Source of the DNA: Carex sylvatica
Lineage: Eukaryota > Streptophyta > Magnoliopsida > Poales > Cyperaceae
Direction of reading: 5' to 3'
Assembly: GCA_964058845.1 (NCBI GenBank)
Contig: CAXKVR010000261.1
Coordinates: forward strand, 62,001-126,000
DNA length: 64,000 nucleotides
This document shows positions 23,401-34,170 of the stretch, piece by piece (positions within the stretch are counted from its first letter, which is position 1; each line of letters starts with the position of its first letter). Made by a program: the position numbers and the translations under genes. The notes under the pieces are model-generated. The model worked only from the letters and a program-made list of their open reading frames with translations, was not told where the DNA came from and did no database searches.

Positions 23401-23846
23401 TCTGCTTATTTTTACAAATTTAATTTTACAACTTCGGTTTATATGTTCATTTTTACAAACTTCTTCGCATTACCGTGGCCTTTGTTTGAGTTTTGGATTA
23501 TTCACCCACACCATACTGCAAAATTTAAAATTTATACTATTTCAGAAAGTTGTGTCAATATTGTCAAATGTAAGGCATGATAAGAATGAGGTAGTATATT
23601 CCCTTTAAGTCGAGCTCTAGTATTTGCTTTTCAATTATATTTGTGTTTCATTGATGATTAAAAAATAAATAAAAACCTTTTCATCCAAGTTTAGCATGAA
23701 GAAAAAGACTAAATAATTTTTTGGTATGAATTATAGCAGGTGGATTTGGTGCCTTTGGTGGCACTCAAAGCAGCAGTTTCTCAGCATTTACTGGAAGTGG
23801 TCCTGGAAGACCCCCAGCTGAGCTTTTATCGCAAATGAGAAAATAG
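11483..23846 (+). CDS. NUP214: Nuclear pore complex protein NUP214
   Basis: Eighteen exons: 11483-11687, 11910-12118, 12869-13034, 13250-13384, 13762-13886, 14037-14149, 14241-14380, 14469-14631, 14711-14841, 15450-16528, 17569-17706, 17794-17851, 18382-18515, 18622-18746, 19388-19739, 20886-21120, 21551-23383, 23740-23846. All have GT-AG borders and phases that fit, giving 1815 residues, about the length I recall for the Arabidopsis protein (LNO1). Residues 1-460 match the N-terminal beta-propeller ([30 protein letters not shown]). Residues 463-822 are Ser/Thr-rich with scattered FG. Residues 823-1100 are helical and coiled-coil-like. From about 1170 comes a long FG/GGF region with an acidic patch ([19 protein letters not shown]), and the end is [14 protein letters not shown]214 lies on the cytoplasmic face of the pore, where it anchors the DBP5 helicase and GLE1 for mRNA export; FG repeats bind transport receptors. 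The frame is intact. Introns 10 and 15 carry MITEs. Confidence 0.95.
16741..17511. mobile_element. MITE in NUP214 intron 10, host of a nested MITE
   Basis: Inverted termini TGGTCATGTTCGGCAA and TTGCCGAACATGACCA, flanked by TTAT on both sides (candidate short target duplication). The body is rich in CTTAGAGC/TTAAGC motifs. Removing the insertion at 16989-17470 leaves an element of roughly 290 bp. The ends suggest a PIF/Harbinger-type (Tourist-like) MITE. Confidence 0.7.
16989..17470. mobile_element. Tourist-like MITE nested in another MITE
   Basis: The element starts CACCCTGTTTGGATGG and ends CCATCCAAATAAGGTG (14 of 16 paired) and is flanked by TTA at 16986-16988 and 17471-17473, the signature of PIF/Harbinger MITEs. 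It lies wholly inside the element at 16741-17511, so it arrived later. Confidence 0.85.
20047..20455. mobile_element. Foldback MITE in NUP214 intron 15, Mutator-like
   Basis: The element begins GAGTAGAACTAGGGTGTTCT and ends with the exact reverse complement. It is flanked by GCAATATAT at 20038-20046 and 20456-20464, an exact 9-bp duplication. Most of its 409 bp fold back on themselves. It shares the CCAAAACCCATCAAATTTG/GACTTTATACTAAA layout with the elements at 2895 and 60608. Confidence 0.9.
21541..21550 (+). promoter_or_regulatory. NAGNAG tandem splice acceptor, NUP214 exon 17
   Basis: TTTCAGCAG offers two acceptors three bases apart, so exon 17 may start at 21548 or 21551. Both keep the frame; the upstream choice adds one Ala. 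Confidence 0.6.
23160..23340 (+). repeat. In-frame tandem repeat in NUP214 GGF region
   Basis: The unit coding for [13 protein letters not shown] peptide is repeated about three times, with long stretches identical at DNA level (GGATTTGCATCAGCTGCTAC), which shows recent expansion or exchange within the coding sequence. Confidence 0.75.
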
Positions 23847-23914
23847 TGTAAAAAAACCCTAGGACAAATGGAGCGTATAATTTTATTGTTTTGCTCTTAT
23901 TTGCCTCTTTTGCA

Positions 23915-23937
23915 CCCCCCCCCCCCCCCCCCCCCCC
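23915..23937 (+). repeat. Uninterrupted run of 23 C, 3' of NUP214
   Basis: It begins 69 bp after the stop codon, probably inside the 3' untranslated region. C homopolymers of this length are rare in AT-rich plant DNA. The exact length may be affected by sequencing or assembly. Confidence 0.9.
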
Positions 23938-25458
23938 TGCTTCCTATCTTTTGGTGTAGCAAATACATATTTTCACTCTAAATTGTTATGGTCCGTTAGC
24001 ACCCACTCGCACATGCATAATTCATATATCAGGTAGTAGTATCTTGGAAATAATGTATTTTTTTGTTGATAAAAATATGAGGGACTTGGGAGCTCAACTA
24101 GCAATTTCTTTTGCTGAAACGCTTGAATACTTGCTCAGAAAATATCAGATTTTGATTTGTTGTAATTAGCGTTGTAAATGAACCTAGCGCAGCTGAACCC
24201 GGATGTTTGGAGGTTGAACTTATAAGTGTTTATTGATTAAAAAGTGAGAGTTTGATGCTTAAAAAGTTTTAAAAAGAGAACGAGGGATCGTGTTGCATTT
24301 AATAATTGATTTGGTTATACATGAGAAATAAGACTCGCCAGGGTTGGATCTACTGTAGCACAGGGAGCAGCTGTCTCTCCTTAGATTTTTAAAATAGTGC
24401 TAAAAATCTGCTTATTTCAGCTCTGCCCCTCTGAAATTTGAATTGCCTCTTTAGAGTCCATTTTAAATTGTCTATAGGCTGTAGAATAGAATCTGACGGA
24501 GCCCATTTCAGTTTTGCTTATTTCAGTTCAGCTGAGCGGACTTTTAATTTTGGCGCAGCCCAAAATTTGGCTGAGGCCATCTAAGTTCCATGAATCTGTT
24601 TATTACATTTCAGTTCAGCCCAAAAAAAACTACTTATTACATTTCAGTTCCATGAATAATTTATGTTTTTTTTCTCATGTTAATGGTTTATTATGATGTT
24701 GAATTATTAATTGCATTTTATTAAGTTGAATTGTTAATTTTTTTCAAATAATTTAAAATTTTTATTATGTTGATTAGTATATTTTTTTGTTATGTTGAAT
24801 TGTATTATATTACCTAATGGGTTTAAATTTGATTTATGTTCCTCTTGGCAGAAATTCTGTATCCGCTCCTGAGACTCGTTGGATTTTAAAGAATTAATTA
24901 TTATATAAAAGTAAGGATTTCACGCATTAATTAATCCTTTAGCGGAATTATTTAAGCTTTGCGTTCGCCAAATGTCGTGTTCAAGTTATTTGTTTTTATT
25001 TATTTTATTTTCTTTTAGTGAAGTGTCCGAGTTATCTTGTACAATTTCAAGTATTTTATATTGAAACGAACATAAGTAACCTTTAGTGGGCTCGTGCTCT
25101 GATTTTTATTATGCCCACTTCTTTTTTAATTACTGCACGCATCTTTATAATGGAAAATGCCGGGTTCCATAAATGATCATAATATCTTGGTATGATGTAT
25201 GTCTGTTACTTGTTAATTGCTCTCATTTCACAAAGTTTATATCGCGTAACTAAAATTTTGAGTTCTTGCAAAATGAATCTGGACCGTTCGATCCGTACTG
25301 GCACAAAATTAAATGGACCCCTGCGTCACAGACGTGGACTAGATTGATCGGATTCTGATACGGACGGTTGAAATTCTAAACCCAAGATAGAGGTTTTTTT
25401 TTTTTTTTTTTTTTTTTTTGAGGTGAAATGCCTTAGGCTAAAGTGCTAAACTCAAGAA
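23938..25458. other. Intergenic DNA between NUP214 and a hAT-like MITE
   Basis: Contains the probable NUP214 3' end, then AT-rich DNA with repeats of TTTCAGTTC/CAGCCCAAAA around 24500-24650 and a long T-run at about 25397-25419. No gene was recognised. Confidence 0.4.
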
Positions 25459-25983
25459 TAAGGGCTGGCAATAAACCAGCTCGGTTCGAGCTAGATCAAA
25501 CTTATGGCTCACTCATTTTAGCAACGAGCGAATCATGAGCGAGTCGACATTCGGATTTAAGCTGAAAAAGTGACTCGTGGCTTGCTTGTTTTGATAACGA
25601 GCGAGTCGAGCCAACTCGTGAAAGCTCGTGAGCCAAAAACTCAAATGTATTAGATAATGTAATATAAAGTGAACTACCATAAATTAAGTTTATAATTAAA
25701 TTCATACATATTAAAATACTAAATCTTCAAATTCATATAAATATAGTTCACAAAGTAAATTCATGCATACTAAATTCACATAAATTCATACTATTTTACA
25801 AATTCATAATTGGACCGAGCTTGCGAGTTAGGTCCGAGTTCAAACTTATTAATTTTGAATCAAGTTAGTGATGAGCTAACTCATTAATAGTTCGATCTAC
25901 TAACGGATAAATGAGTTATTAGCGAACGAGTTAGATATGAATCACGAACGGACCACGAGCTACGAGCTTTCTTGCCACCCCTA
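25459..25983. mobile_element. hAT-like MITE rich in GAGCTCG-type motifs
   Basis: The element starts TAAGGGCTGGCAATAAACC and ends TTTCTTGCCACCCCTA. The flanks CTCAAGAA and CCCAAGTT match 5 of 8, a plausible decayed duplication. Subterminal regions are filled with GCTCGTTCG/CGAGCGAG motifs. An inverted relative lies at 33575-34170. Confidence 0.65.
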
Positions 25984-26246
25984 CCCAAGTTGGTAGAGTT
26001 AATGCGGAGGATGTGGACCCAAAAATAAAACATGTATGTTAGATTGTTAGTGAGCACTAGTTATTAGGAAGATATATATTAATATATATCATCTCCTCCT
26101 CCTTTTCTCCATGTATTCTATAGCCCGAAAGGCCGAAACCCTTCCCGTGCATGGCCGTGATGTAGAGCACGTTATATGAATTCAAATTTATTCATCCGTA
26201 AATCCGTAACATAAAACACAACATTATACAGCTGCAGCGGATATTC

Positions 26247-28503
26247 ATGGATCCGGTGAAATGGATGGTGGGGATTGGATTCTGGTTACAAGGTTTCCGG
26301 TGTTTCCCATGGCTGGGCGTCAATTTCTTCCTCAAAGACACTCTCGCCGTGCCTCCTTCCTTCCTCCAGCTCCTTCAAAACTCCGCCAATCTGCCAATGG
26401 TCGCCAAGCCCCTCTACGGCCTTCTCTCCGATTCCGTCCCCATCCACGGCCAACGCCGCCTCCCTTATGTAGCAATCGGAGGTACTTGTTTTCGTTGCTT
26501 TGTTTGATTTCTCTTTCGTTCTTCTACTTCAACTTTATTTGATTTGTTGCATTGTTCGTCATTTGATTTGGGATCTAGATTTTACTGACCGGACCACTAG
26601 ATGTCTAGACCTGTTCCTGTTCCGAATTCATATCATCCTCGTTTAAGTTTGAATCCGGTTCGTTATTTATATATTATAGCACGAATCTTAAAGGGATACG
26701 TATTGAATTGGTCCGGATTCAAAATCAAACGGTGAGGTTATGCAGTCTGCAGAGGATGCTGACCTGGTACTGTTCCTCCCTATTTTTTGGGATCCGATCC
26801 AGTGAGTGTTCTATTGTTCTTGCGGAGCAACCTTGTAAAGTTTGGTGAAAGTTGACAAGTCCTTTTCTTACAGTTCCTTTTTTATTATTATTTTTGGATC
26901 CGAAGGACGCATTAGCTGTGTTGAGCTTTATTTCTCTTTTTTATTTTAGCTACTTCTTTTGTTTGTAATAGACGTGTAAAGTAGATTGAGCTTTTTTATG
27001 ATACAAAGGATCAAAGGGTGAGAATTAGATAATGTCACTTTCCGGTCCAAGCCATACCGTACTTTTGGATTTTAGATCGAATCTCCAAAAGCCGAAGGGG
27101 CAGTCACCTTGAATCCACACCATACTTTTGTTTTGTTTGTGGGCCGAATCGAACCCTTAGTTTCTAAGTTTCATCGATTGGTTGCACACTGTATGTAGTA
27201 ATTTTATTGTTACATAAGTATCTATTTACAAAAGTCATATTTCACTCTCCCAAATTTTTTTAAGAATTGTTTTATTATGATCTCCAATTATAATTTTATT
27301 CTAATTTATCATTATTATACTGATACCAGAACTGGCACATTATTGTCTTTGATTTATATGATTGTTATTATAATTCAGCACTTAAATTTTTTAAATAAAT
27401 ATTCGGCAGTAAAATATTAATTAAACCATGGTGCAGCTCTCTTGCAGGCAATTGCCTGGCTAGCAATAGGCTTATGGCCCGGATCAGCGATCACTATCTC
27501 GGCTCTTACTGTTTTCCTTCTGCTCAGCAATCTAGGAGCATCCATTGCTGAGGTGGCAAATGATGCCATTGTGGCTGAGGCCGATAAACCTCAAAAACAA
27601 AAGCCAAGCACCTCCTCTGGTAAACTCCAATCATTCGCATGGATGTTTGGTTCTTCGGCCGGTGCTCTTGGAAATTTACTCGGTGGAATCGCCATCAGCT
27701 CAAACCTCTCCCCTAAACTCATGTTCATTTTTTATGGCATCATTTTAATTTTCCAATTCTTCATTACAATATGTGTCTCAGAGAAATCCCTCAACTTGCC
27801 AAATCCAAATAACAAACCCAAAACTTCTTCAAGCAGTGGGGGTTTTCGGAAGCAGTTGTCAGAGATGTCCTTTGCCTTAAGGCGGCCAGATATATTCCGA
27901 TCACTCATATGGTTTTCTGCATCATATGCCATGACTCCTCTCCTTCTGGGAACAATGTTTTTCTACCAGACAGAGTATCTAAATCTCGACTCTTCTATTA
28001 TTGGCCTTTCTAAGGTTATTGGACAAGCATCTTTGTTGATTTGGAGCATAGTTTACGAAAAGTACTTCAAAAGGGTGTCTCCACGGAAAGTCCTGTCAGT
28101 GCTGCAATTGGCCGTGGTTATACTAATGCTTTCAGATGTGCTCTTTGTTAAAGGAATATACAGAGGTTTTGGAATTCCTGATTGGGCGTATGTTCTGATA
28201 TTTTCCGGGCTCTCAGAGGCAGCTTTATTCGTCAAGGTGCTCCCGTTTAGCATTCTAGTGGCAAAATTGTGTCCACCTGGATGTGAGGGATCGGTCATGG
28301 CCTTTGTCATGTCGGCACTTGCTCTTGCTACCATTGTCAGTGGCTACTTTGGCGTGGCTCTTGCTTCATTTCTCGGGGTGTCTGGAAATGACTTCTCCAA
28401 CCTCCCTCTTTGTATTTTGATAGAAGCTGGTTGTACAATGTTGCCCCTTCTCGGTTCCTCTTGGATTTCTGAGGGCAAAGTAGCTGAGAAGAAGAAAAAG
28501 TGA
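26247..28503 (+). CDS. Folate-biopterin transporter family protein (FBT7-like)
   Basis: Two exons, 26247-26481 and 27437-28503, joined in phase across a GT-AG intron to give 433 residues, close to the usual length. The protein is hydrophobic throughout, consistent with about 12 membrane helices. Family-typical blocks include QLLQNSANLPMVAKPLYGLL near residues 42-61, LLSNLGASIAEVANDAIVAE after the intron, GNLLGGIAI, and AKLCPPGCEGSVMAFVMSAL near the C-terminus. The family belongs to the major facilitator superfamily (BT1 type) and moves folates or pterins; some plant members have other or unknown substrates, so the substrate here is not certain. Sequence memory favours the Arabidopsis FBT7 (At1g64890) branch. 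The start at 26247 is the first ATG in frame and leaves no long N-terminal extension, so no plastid signal is evident. The C-terminus is lysine-rich. The intron is about 950 bp. Confidence 0.88.
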
Positions 28504-29582
28504 TTAGATTTTAGACAAGTTAGATGAGCTTGTTAGATAGATCTCTACGCATTGTTTTATTTTATTTCTTTAATTTACTCGAATTCTTTTTATTAGTTGT
28601 TCAGAATCAGTTGTTCAGAATCCTGCTTGTTGAGGTGTTTCTGAGAGCGATTAATAAAGTGTATAGTTTAAGCAAATAAGTTTGTTGGATTTGGGGATGT
28701 TACTTTTGTTGATTAAAATATTGTACTTAGAAAGTTATAGTTGACTGGATGCACCGAAGAAGTTGTTATCGTTGCCTCTGTAATTGTACAAATCCATTTG
28801 TACGTAATATTTTCCTTTTTTTTTTTAAAAGGTAAAGATTATTAATTCCTCTAGTTTAAAAGGTAAGATACAAAGTGTAAGTTACAAGGAAAAAAAGAAA
28901 CTAAATGATGCAAACTAAAAGCTCCGGGAAAACAAAAGAATAAATCTAACGTTATATTAGTTTTAAAAAGGAAAACAAGAAAAAGCAATAACAAAAGGAA
29001 TTACAAATCAGCTAAGAGCCGCATAATTAGCTCAGTGGAAGGTGTGCACACATGTTTCAACTTTCAATAGAATCTTTTTCTCCCAAGGACGACAAATACA
29101 GCAACCAACAAAGCTCTACTATATATTGGAAGAAAAGAGACGTATTTTGGCGGAGCAATTAAAGGCTGAATAGCTATGATGTTAATCCAATTGGACAATA
29201 AGAGCCATGGAGAACACATGAGAACTGATCAAAGCGTGACAGCAGCTTTCGAATAAGAAGTGATTATTTTTAGGCTTCCAACTTGAAAAGATAGCAAATA
29301 TTGGGAGGTTATATGGTTATATTAGCGTTTAACAACTTAGTTTTCTTTTCTACCTGAAATTTTTCAAGTTGGATCTGAAAGATTTTCACATAATTTGCAG
29401 AATATCAGCTGTTACAAGTAAAAACATAGCACAATAGTTTCCTTTTGCAGGAATGACAATCTACCGACTCTTTTCATTCCAAAGCAATTGTCAAAAATGA
29501 GAACAAGCTGGAGAAAACAAATTCCAGTGCCAATAGTGCCCGCTTATTACACAGTTCTCGAATTGATTAAAGTTCTTTTAAA
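28504..29582. other. Gap with 3' ends and a possible retroposed fragment
   Basis: Contains the transporter 3' end and, from the right, the 3' region of the minus-strand coiled-coil gene. On the minus strand, about 29200 to 28817 reads like a retroposed 3' tail ending in an A-run (T-rich CTTTTTTTTTTAAAAGG on plus). This could be a LINE or gene 3' remnant; support is weak. Confidence 0.35.
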
Positions 29583-32043
29583 TCAAACACGGACGCCAAG
29601 TTCTGATATATTAAAAATCCTTTGCTCCAATTCACATCTCTGGTTTTTCAAATCCGACACCATAGAAGCCACCTTGCACCAAAAAAGAAACAAAGAATCA
29701 GTTAAAGCATACATTTGGAGATCTTTCATGCTTTGCTTTTGTTTGGTGGATGCTACGTTATCCTTATGCAATGTATGTTGCAAAATTATGTTCATAAAGT
29801 CATAAAGTGTACATGTGCATAAGACAAATGTCAAGATATAGGTGGTATTAATAAATGCGCAAAGACCAAAATGACCCCAATGAATTAGTTCAATAAAAGA
29901 ATGATTCAACTCGTTCAAAATCCGTATGGATGTGATAATTTAACAACCCTGGGGTGCAAGCCAGTTGACTTCTACTAAATTTAAACAAACAAAAAAAAAG
30001 ATTTAAGTCCTTGTAACACTATTTACTTAATATAAGAACAACAGCAAAGATAGCATAAGACAAATCACCCAATAATATATAAAAGGATTGAGAACAATCA
30101 GATATAATATCAGTTCAATGTATCAGGTTTTGAATAAATGTTACTGGTGGCACTAATAGTGTAGTAATGCTGCATGAATTAAAATATAGAAAAATAACAC
30201 ACCACATTTAACATTTAGTACTTCAATATTTAGCCCGTGGTAATTTTGTCCATAACTATCCATATTTGTGAGAAAAAGTTGTTTTCTTCTTTGTGATGAA
30301 AAGACAGGTATGCCATCCAAACACTCTTATTTCATCATATTGACTAAATTATTCTCCTTTCATTGTTTATTCACATGGTGATAGCAATAGAACTAGAACT
30401 TATGCAAATAAGCAATTTCTCTGCAATTACAGTGACAACATTTGATTTCTCAAAATTTCGAAGAGAAATCAGAAATGCCCCTACCTCAGCTCGAAGCTCT
30501 ATGGATTCCCTTCCAGGCAGTGATCGCAGTCGATGCATCAAATCTGGAATTCAGGTATATTTTGAACTTGATGATTGAAATCTTTCAAAAAAACAATAAC
30601 AATGTAATAAAAGAAGGTTGAAATTAAACTACTTACCAGCGGCGGAAGACTCTGCTTTGTTTATAGAATTAACGAGACTTTGAATTTGCTTTCCGGAGGA
30701 CCTATACAAGTGAGAAAAATACATATTTCACACTCCAGAAATCAAATAAACAATAATTAAGCACAAAAATCTACCAAAAAGGAACTACATCATAAGTTCA
30801 TAACCACCTCATATTAGCAATTCCACGAAGTATGTCTTCCTCACCGAACTCAGTCTTTTTAAGAATTCCACTATTAGTTTTCTTCAAACCCTCCAATGAA
30901 TTTTGCAATTGCTTCATTCGTGATTCTGCTTCATTAAGCAAATCCTGTAAGATGAAACTTCAAAGTTTAGTTAACTCACAGACATAACCCACCTTGGAAG
31001 CCTCTGCTAAGTTTAAAAAAAAACTGACAGACATAACCCGATCCATATGCTTTTTAACTGCAGTATTACCTTTTCAGTTTTAAAACGGCCGAAAGTATTG
31101 CGAATTAGGAAACGACGGGGAGCTAAAAGGGTAATAATTTAAAGTCAGTGTCGAGATGCGAATTTTAAAATAAATAAAAGAAAGAACAGAAATGATTATG
31201 AATTGGCATAGTACGGTATTAATTATCAGTACCTCGCATAAGAACTAAGCCGGCAACTGTGGCAACTCCAGCTGCTTCAAGTGGGTGTTCTTCTACAAGC
31301 TTTATGTTCCCTGAGAATATTTGGGAAAGAAATGAAAGCAAAACAAAAATGAACTTCTCTGTTTTTAACTTAACTCAAAAAAAGGAAAATTTAAATTCTT
31401 TTATTTATCACCTTTCACTGTGCTGACAAATTGATCCACATATGCATCACATTGTGACCTAACAGATGGTATCAACTCCTAAAAAATATTACAGACGTAA
31501 GAACACAAGAAATTTGGGATCATTTGATTAATTTACATTCTGATATTGCACATACCATCCAAATTTAGCAACAAGTTAAACGGTCCCGCACACATAAAAT
31601 TTACACAATATCAAGTTAAGAACTTGCGGGGGGCAAAAATGCTGGAACAAAAACAACCATTAACAAAGCCTAATTTTTTAAATGTTCCTAAGATAAACTA
31701 AAGCTAAATCAATTCAGAACTTAAATGAGGTGAGTGCTCTGGAAGAAGGTCACAGTAAAAAAATGTAGATTATATCTGCTACTAAACTACACTGAAGCTT
31801 ATCAATTTATAATTCGACCTTAATTTACTCTAATTTGTTTCTGACTGGCTTACTGATCACTAAAACCGCACATAAAGCAATAAAACAAATTACTGATATT
31901 GGTCATGCAACAATCTAGAATCAAAATTGAATCTGAAAAGCGATTGGATGTAAAACTAATTGATTTAGGGGAACAGTAAAACGAACCTCGATCTTGTTAA
32001 GAGGCCATGGTTGCGACGATCGAGCGGGTCCGTCCGACGCCAT
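29583..32043 (-). CDS. RHIP1: Small coiled-coil protein, probable RHIP1
   Basis: Eight short exons on the minus strand: 32043-31987, 31478-31412, 31310-31233, 31122-31070, 30944-30808, 30701-30637, 30543-30485, 29672-29583. All borders are GT-AG and the phases join to 201 residues. The N-terminus is MASDGPARSSQPWPLNKIEE. A short hydrophobic segment (LEAAGVATVAGLVLM, about residues 52-66) is followed by PRRFLIRNT and then a long heptad-like helical region (about 85-195) rich in Glu, Lys and Leu. No enzyme motif is visible. I identify it tentatively as the orthologue of Arabidopsis At4g26410, RGS1-HXK1 interacting protein 1, partly because the next two genes match the At4g26400 and At4g26390 families. 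RHIP1 is reported to link the G-protein regulator RGS1 with hexokinase 1 in sugar sensing. The exon model is secure; the name is less so. Confidence 0.8.
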
Positions 32044-33574
32044 CGATTGGGTTCTCTCTCGTAAATTCGCGCGGTGGAAAAAATATAAATTGAAAGCCAA
32101 CTGAAAGAGAGATCAGAGATGAAAGAAAAGAAGAGCACAAGCTGTTTGATGAAATTACTATGCGAACTGTGGAAGCCCTTTTTCCAAATTCACATCTGCG
32201 CAAATTTTGAGTTTTGATCCGGACCATCCGATCTGTTATGGCACGAACACTAAAGACACAACTCGGGTCGGATTGGCTCGGAATCTGATCGGACCATCCC
32301 TATAAAAATCCAAAATTTGAGTTACTTCAGAGACCAGGACTCCTTTTTTCCATTCTTACTACAGTTTTTGCAATGTGGATCTAATTCATGTTCGGCCCAT
32401 ATTCCATTTAATTTAAAGATTGATATGGGCCGGTTCAAATCAAATGGTGGAGATTAACGACGCCGTATTCAAGCTTCTTCTTCTTTTCTTTTTTTTTTTC
32501 TTTTTTTTTTGTAGATGTATAGCATAATATCAATTAAATATGTCATGCATTTATTAATGTTTAGAAGCATTAGTTTAGCTCTGTGTACACTGACTTCTCT
32601 GCTTTCGAGTCATTTCATGTATTATATTTATACAACTTAAATATGTTCATAATTGGAAAGGCATTAAGCACCCCTTCTATAATTGTTATAAGAAATATAT
32701 TCAAACCCTACACCTCTTGATGTTGCAAACCAACAATAATTTTTAGGTGGGTTCAAATTTTTTAATTTATTAGTTTTTCTCTTATATTTTTATTTTAAAA
32801 TTTAAAAGATGTCTTTGTTATGCTTACAGTTTTACAATTTTAATAATTTAAAATTCAAAAGTCAAATCTCATAATTAAAATCTTTAGATATGATCTATAT
32901 CATTTTTTCTATGTACATATAAAATATTACGATATTTCAATTTTGTTTTAATTAGTAACCAAAGCTTACAAAAATACATAGATATAAACAGTTTATAGAT
33001 ATTCATTTTTCAACTCATTCATTAATATAAAAATAAAATCAAAATATGAAAAAATTTCATGCGTGAGTGGAGAAATATTATAGAATATGTCTAACTATTT
33101 TCTATTGACATATAAGTTTTAGAATTTTTATTACTAAAAAACTAAATAGTGAAAGTATAATGAGGTGAAAAATAAAAACATTTATACCCATTTAATTATT
33201 TTTATAATATGAGAAACTTGTACATATTTTGAAGAACATATACATTTCCACCATACAAAAGAAAACTTCTCAATTTTATTAGCTGGAGCTGACAATTAAG
33301 TAGGTGCCGTCTTATTTAAGACATCAATATAAAAAGGGCAGTATGACAGCTCTAAACAACTTTATATTATTTTTTTGTGTTGTCTTTGTCAAATATCTGA
33401 CATACTGATGATGATATATTTGTTCATTGATTCCAAACTGAAAGAGAGAGAGATTGTGTAAACTTATACATTTGACTTTATAGTTTACTAAAGTTATTTT
33501 TTTGTTAATAATTCTTGTTTAATTTTTGTAACTAAATCATTGTACGCAATAATGAGAGCAAACCGAGGCTGAAT
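32044..33574. other. Intergenic DNA upstream of the coiled-coil gene
   Basis: Promoter side of the minus-strand gene, T-rich tracts near 32485-32512, then AT-rich DNA. The part at about 32800-33160 resembles, in diverged form, the foldback element at 43524-43926. No gene was recognised. Confidence 0.4.
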
Positions 33575-34170
33575 TAGGGGTGACAAGAAAGATCGTAGCT
33601 CGTGGACTGTTTATGATTTGCATTTGACTTGCTCGGTAACAACTCGTTCGTTAGTGAATCAAACTATTAACAAGTCAGCTCATTATTAGCTCGATTCAAG
33701 TATGAATTTATGTGAATTTAGTATGCATGAATTTACTTTGTGAACCATGTTTGTATCAATTTAAAAATTAGTATTTTAGTATGTACGAATTTAATTACAA
33801 ACTTAATTTATGATAAAAATGGCCTACCAAGAATCGCATTGTAAGGAGATGGCACGCCTACTACCAGAAAATTTACATCACATGAGACCCACCTCTTCGT
33901 TACTCTGAACGAATATAAGAGGCAAGGATGTGTATCCCCCAGCGGGATTATAGAGTTTCCTGTGAAATATGATAAGAAGCTTAACTTTATATTATATTAT
34001 TTAATATATTTAGATTTTTAGTCTACGAACTTTCACGAATTGACTCGGCTCGATAAGCGAGCCACAAATCATTTTTTCAGCTTAAATCTAAATATTAGAT
34101 CGCTCGTGATTCGCTAATTGTTAAAACAAATAAGTCATAAATTTAGTCTAGCTCGAATCGAGTTGCGAAT
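33575..34170. mobile_element. hAT-like MITE, inverted relative of 25459-25983
   Basis: It starts TAGGGGTGACAAGAAAGATC, the reverse complement of the right end of the 25.5-kb copy apart from a few changes. GAGCTCG-type motifs occur on both sides. The right terminus is eroded near CGAGTTGCG, so the end is approximate. It carries an extra insert at 33816-33967. Confidence 0.65.
33816..33967. mobile_element. 152-bp insert with 7-bp duplication inside a hAT-like MITE
   Basis: Alignment with the inverted sister copy shows that TTTATGATA should continue directly into AGAAGCTTAACTTTATA. Instead, 152 unrelated bases lie between two copies of TATGATA (33809-33815 and 33968-33974). The insert is GC-richer than its surroundings. 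Its source is unknown to me. Confidence 0.65.

Noticed and set aside
23384..23580. Continuation of the NUP214 exon 17 frame to a stop at 23580
   Set aside because: A good donor at 23384 and an in-phase last exon at 23740 ending in a typical NUP214 tail make this intron read-through.
29019..29065. Phrase TTAGCTCAGTGG, recalling a tRNA D-arm
   Set aside because: No anticodon arm, TPsiC arm or acceptor stem can be formed around it.
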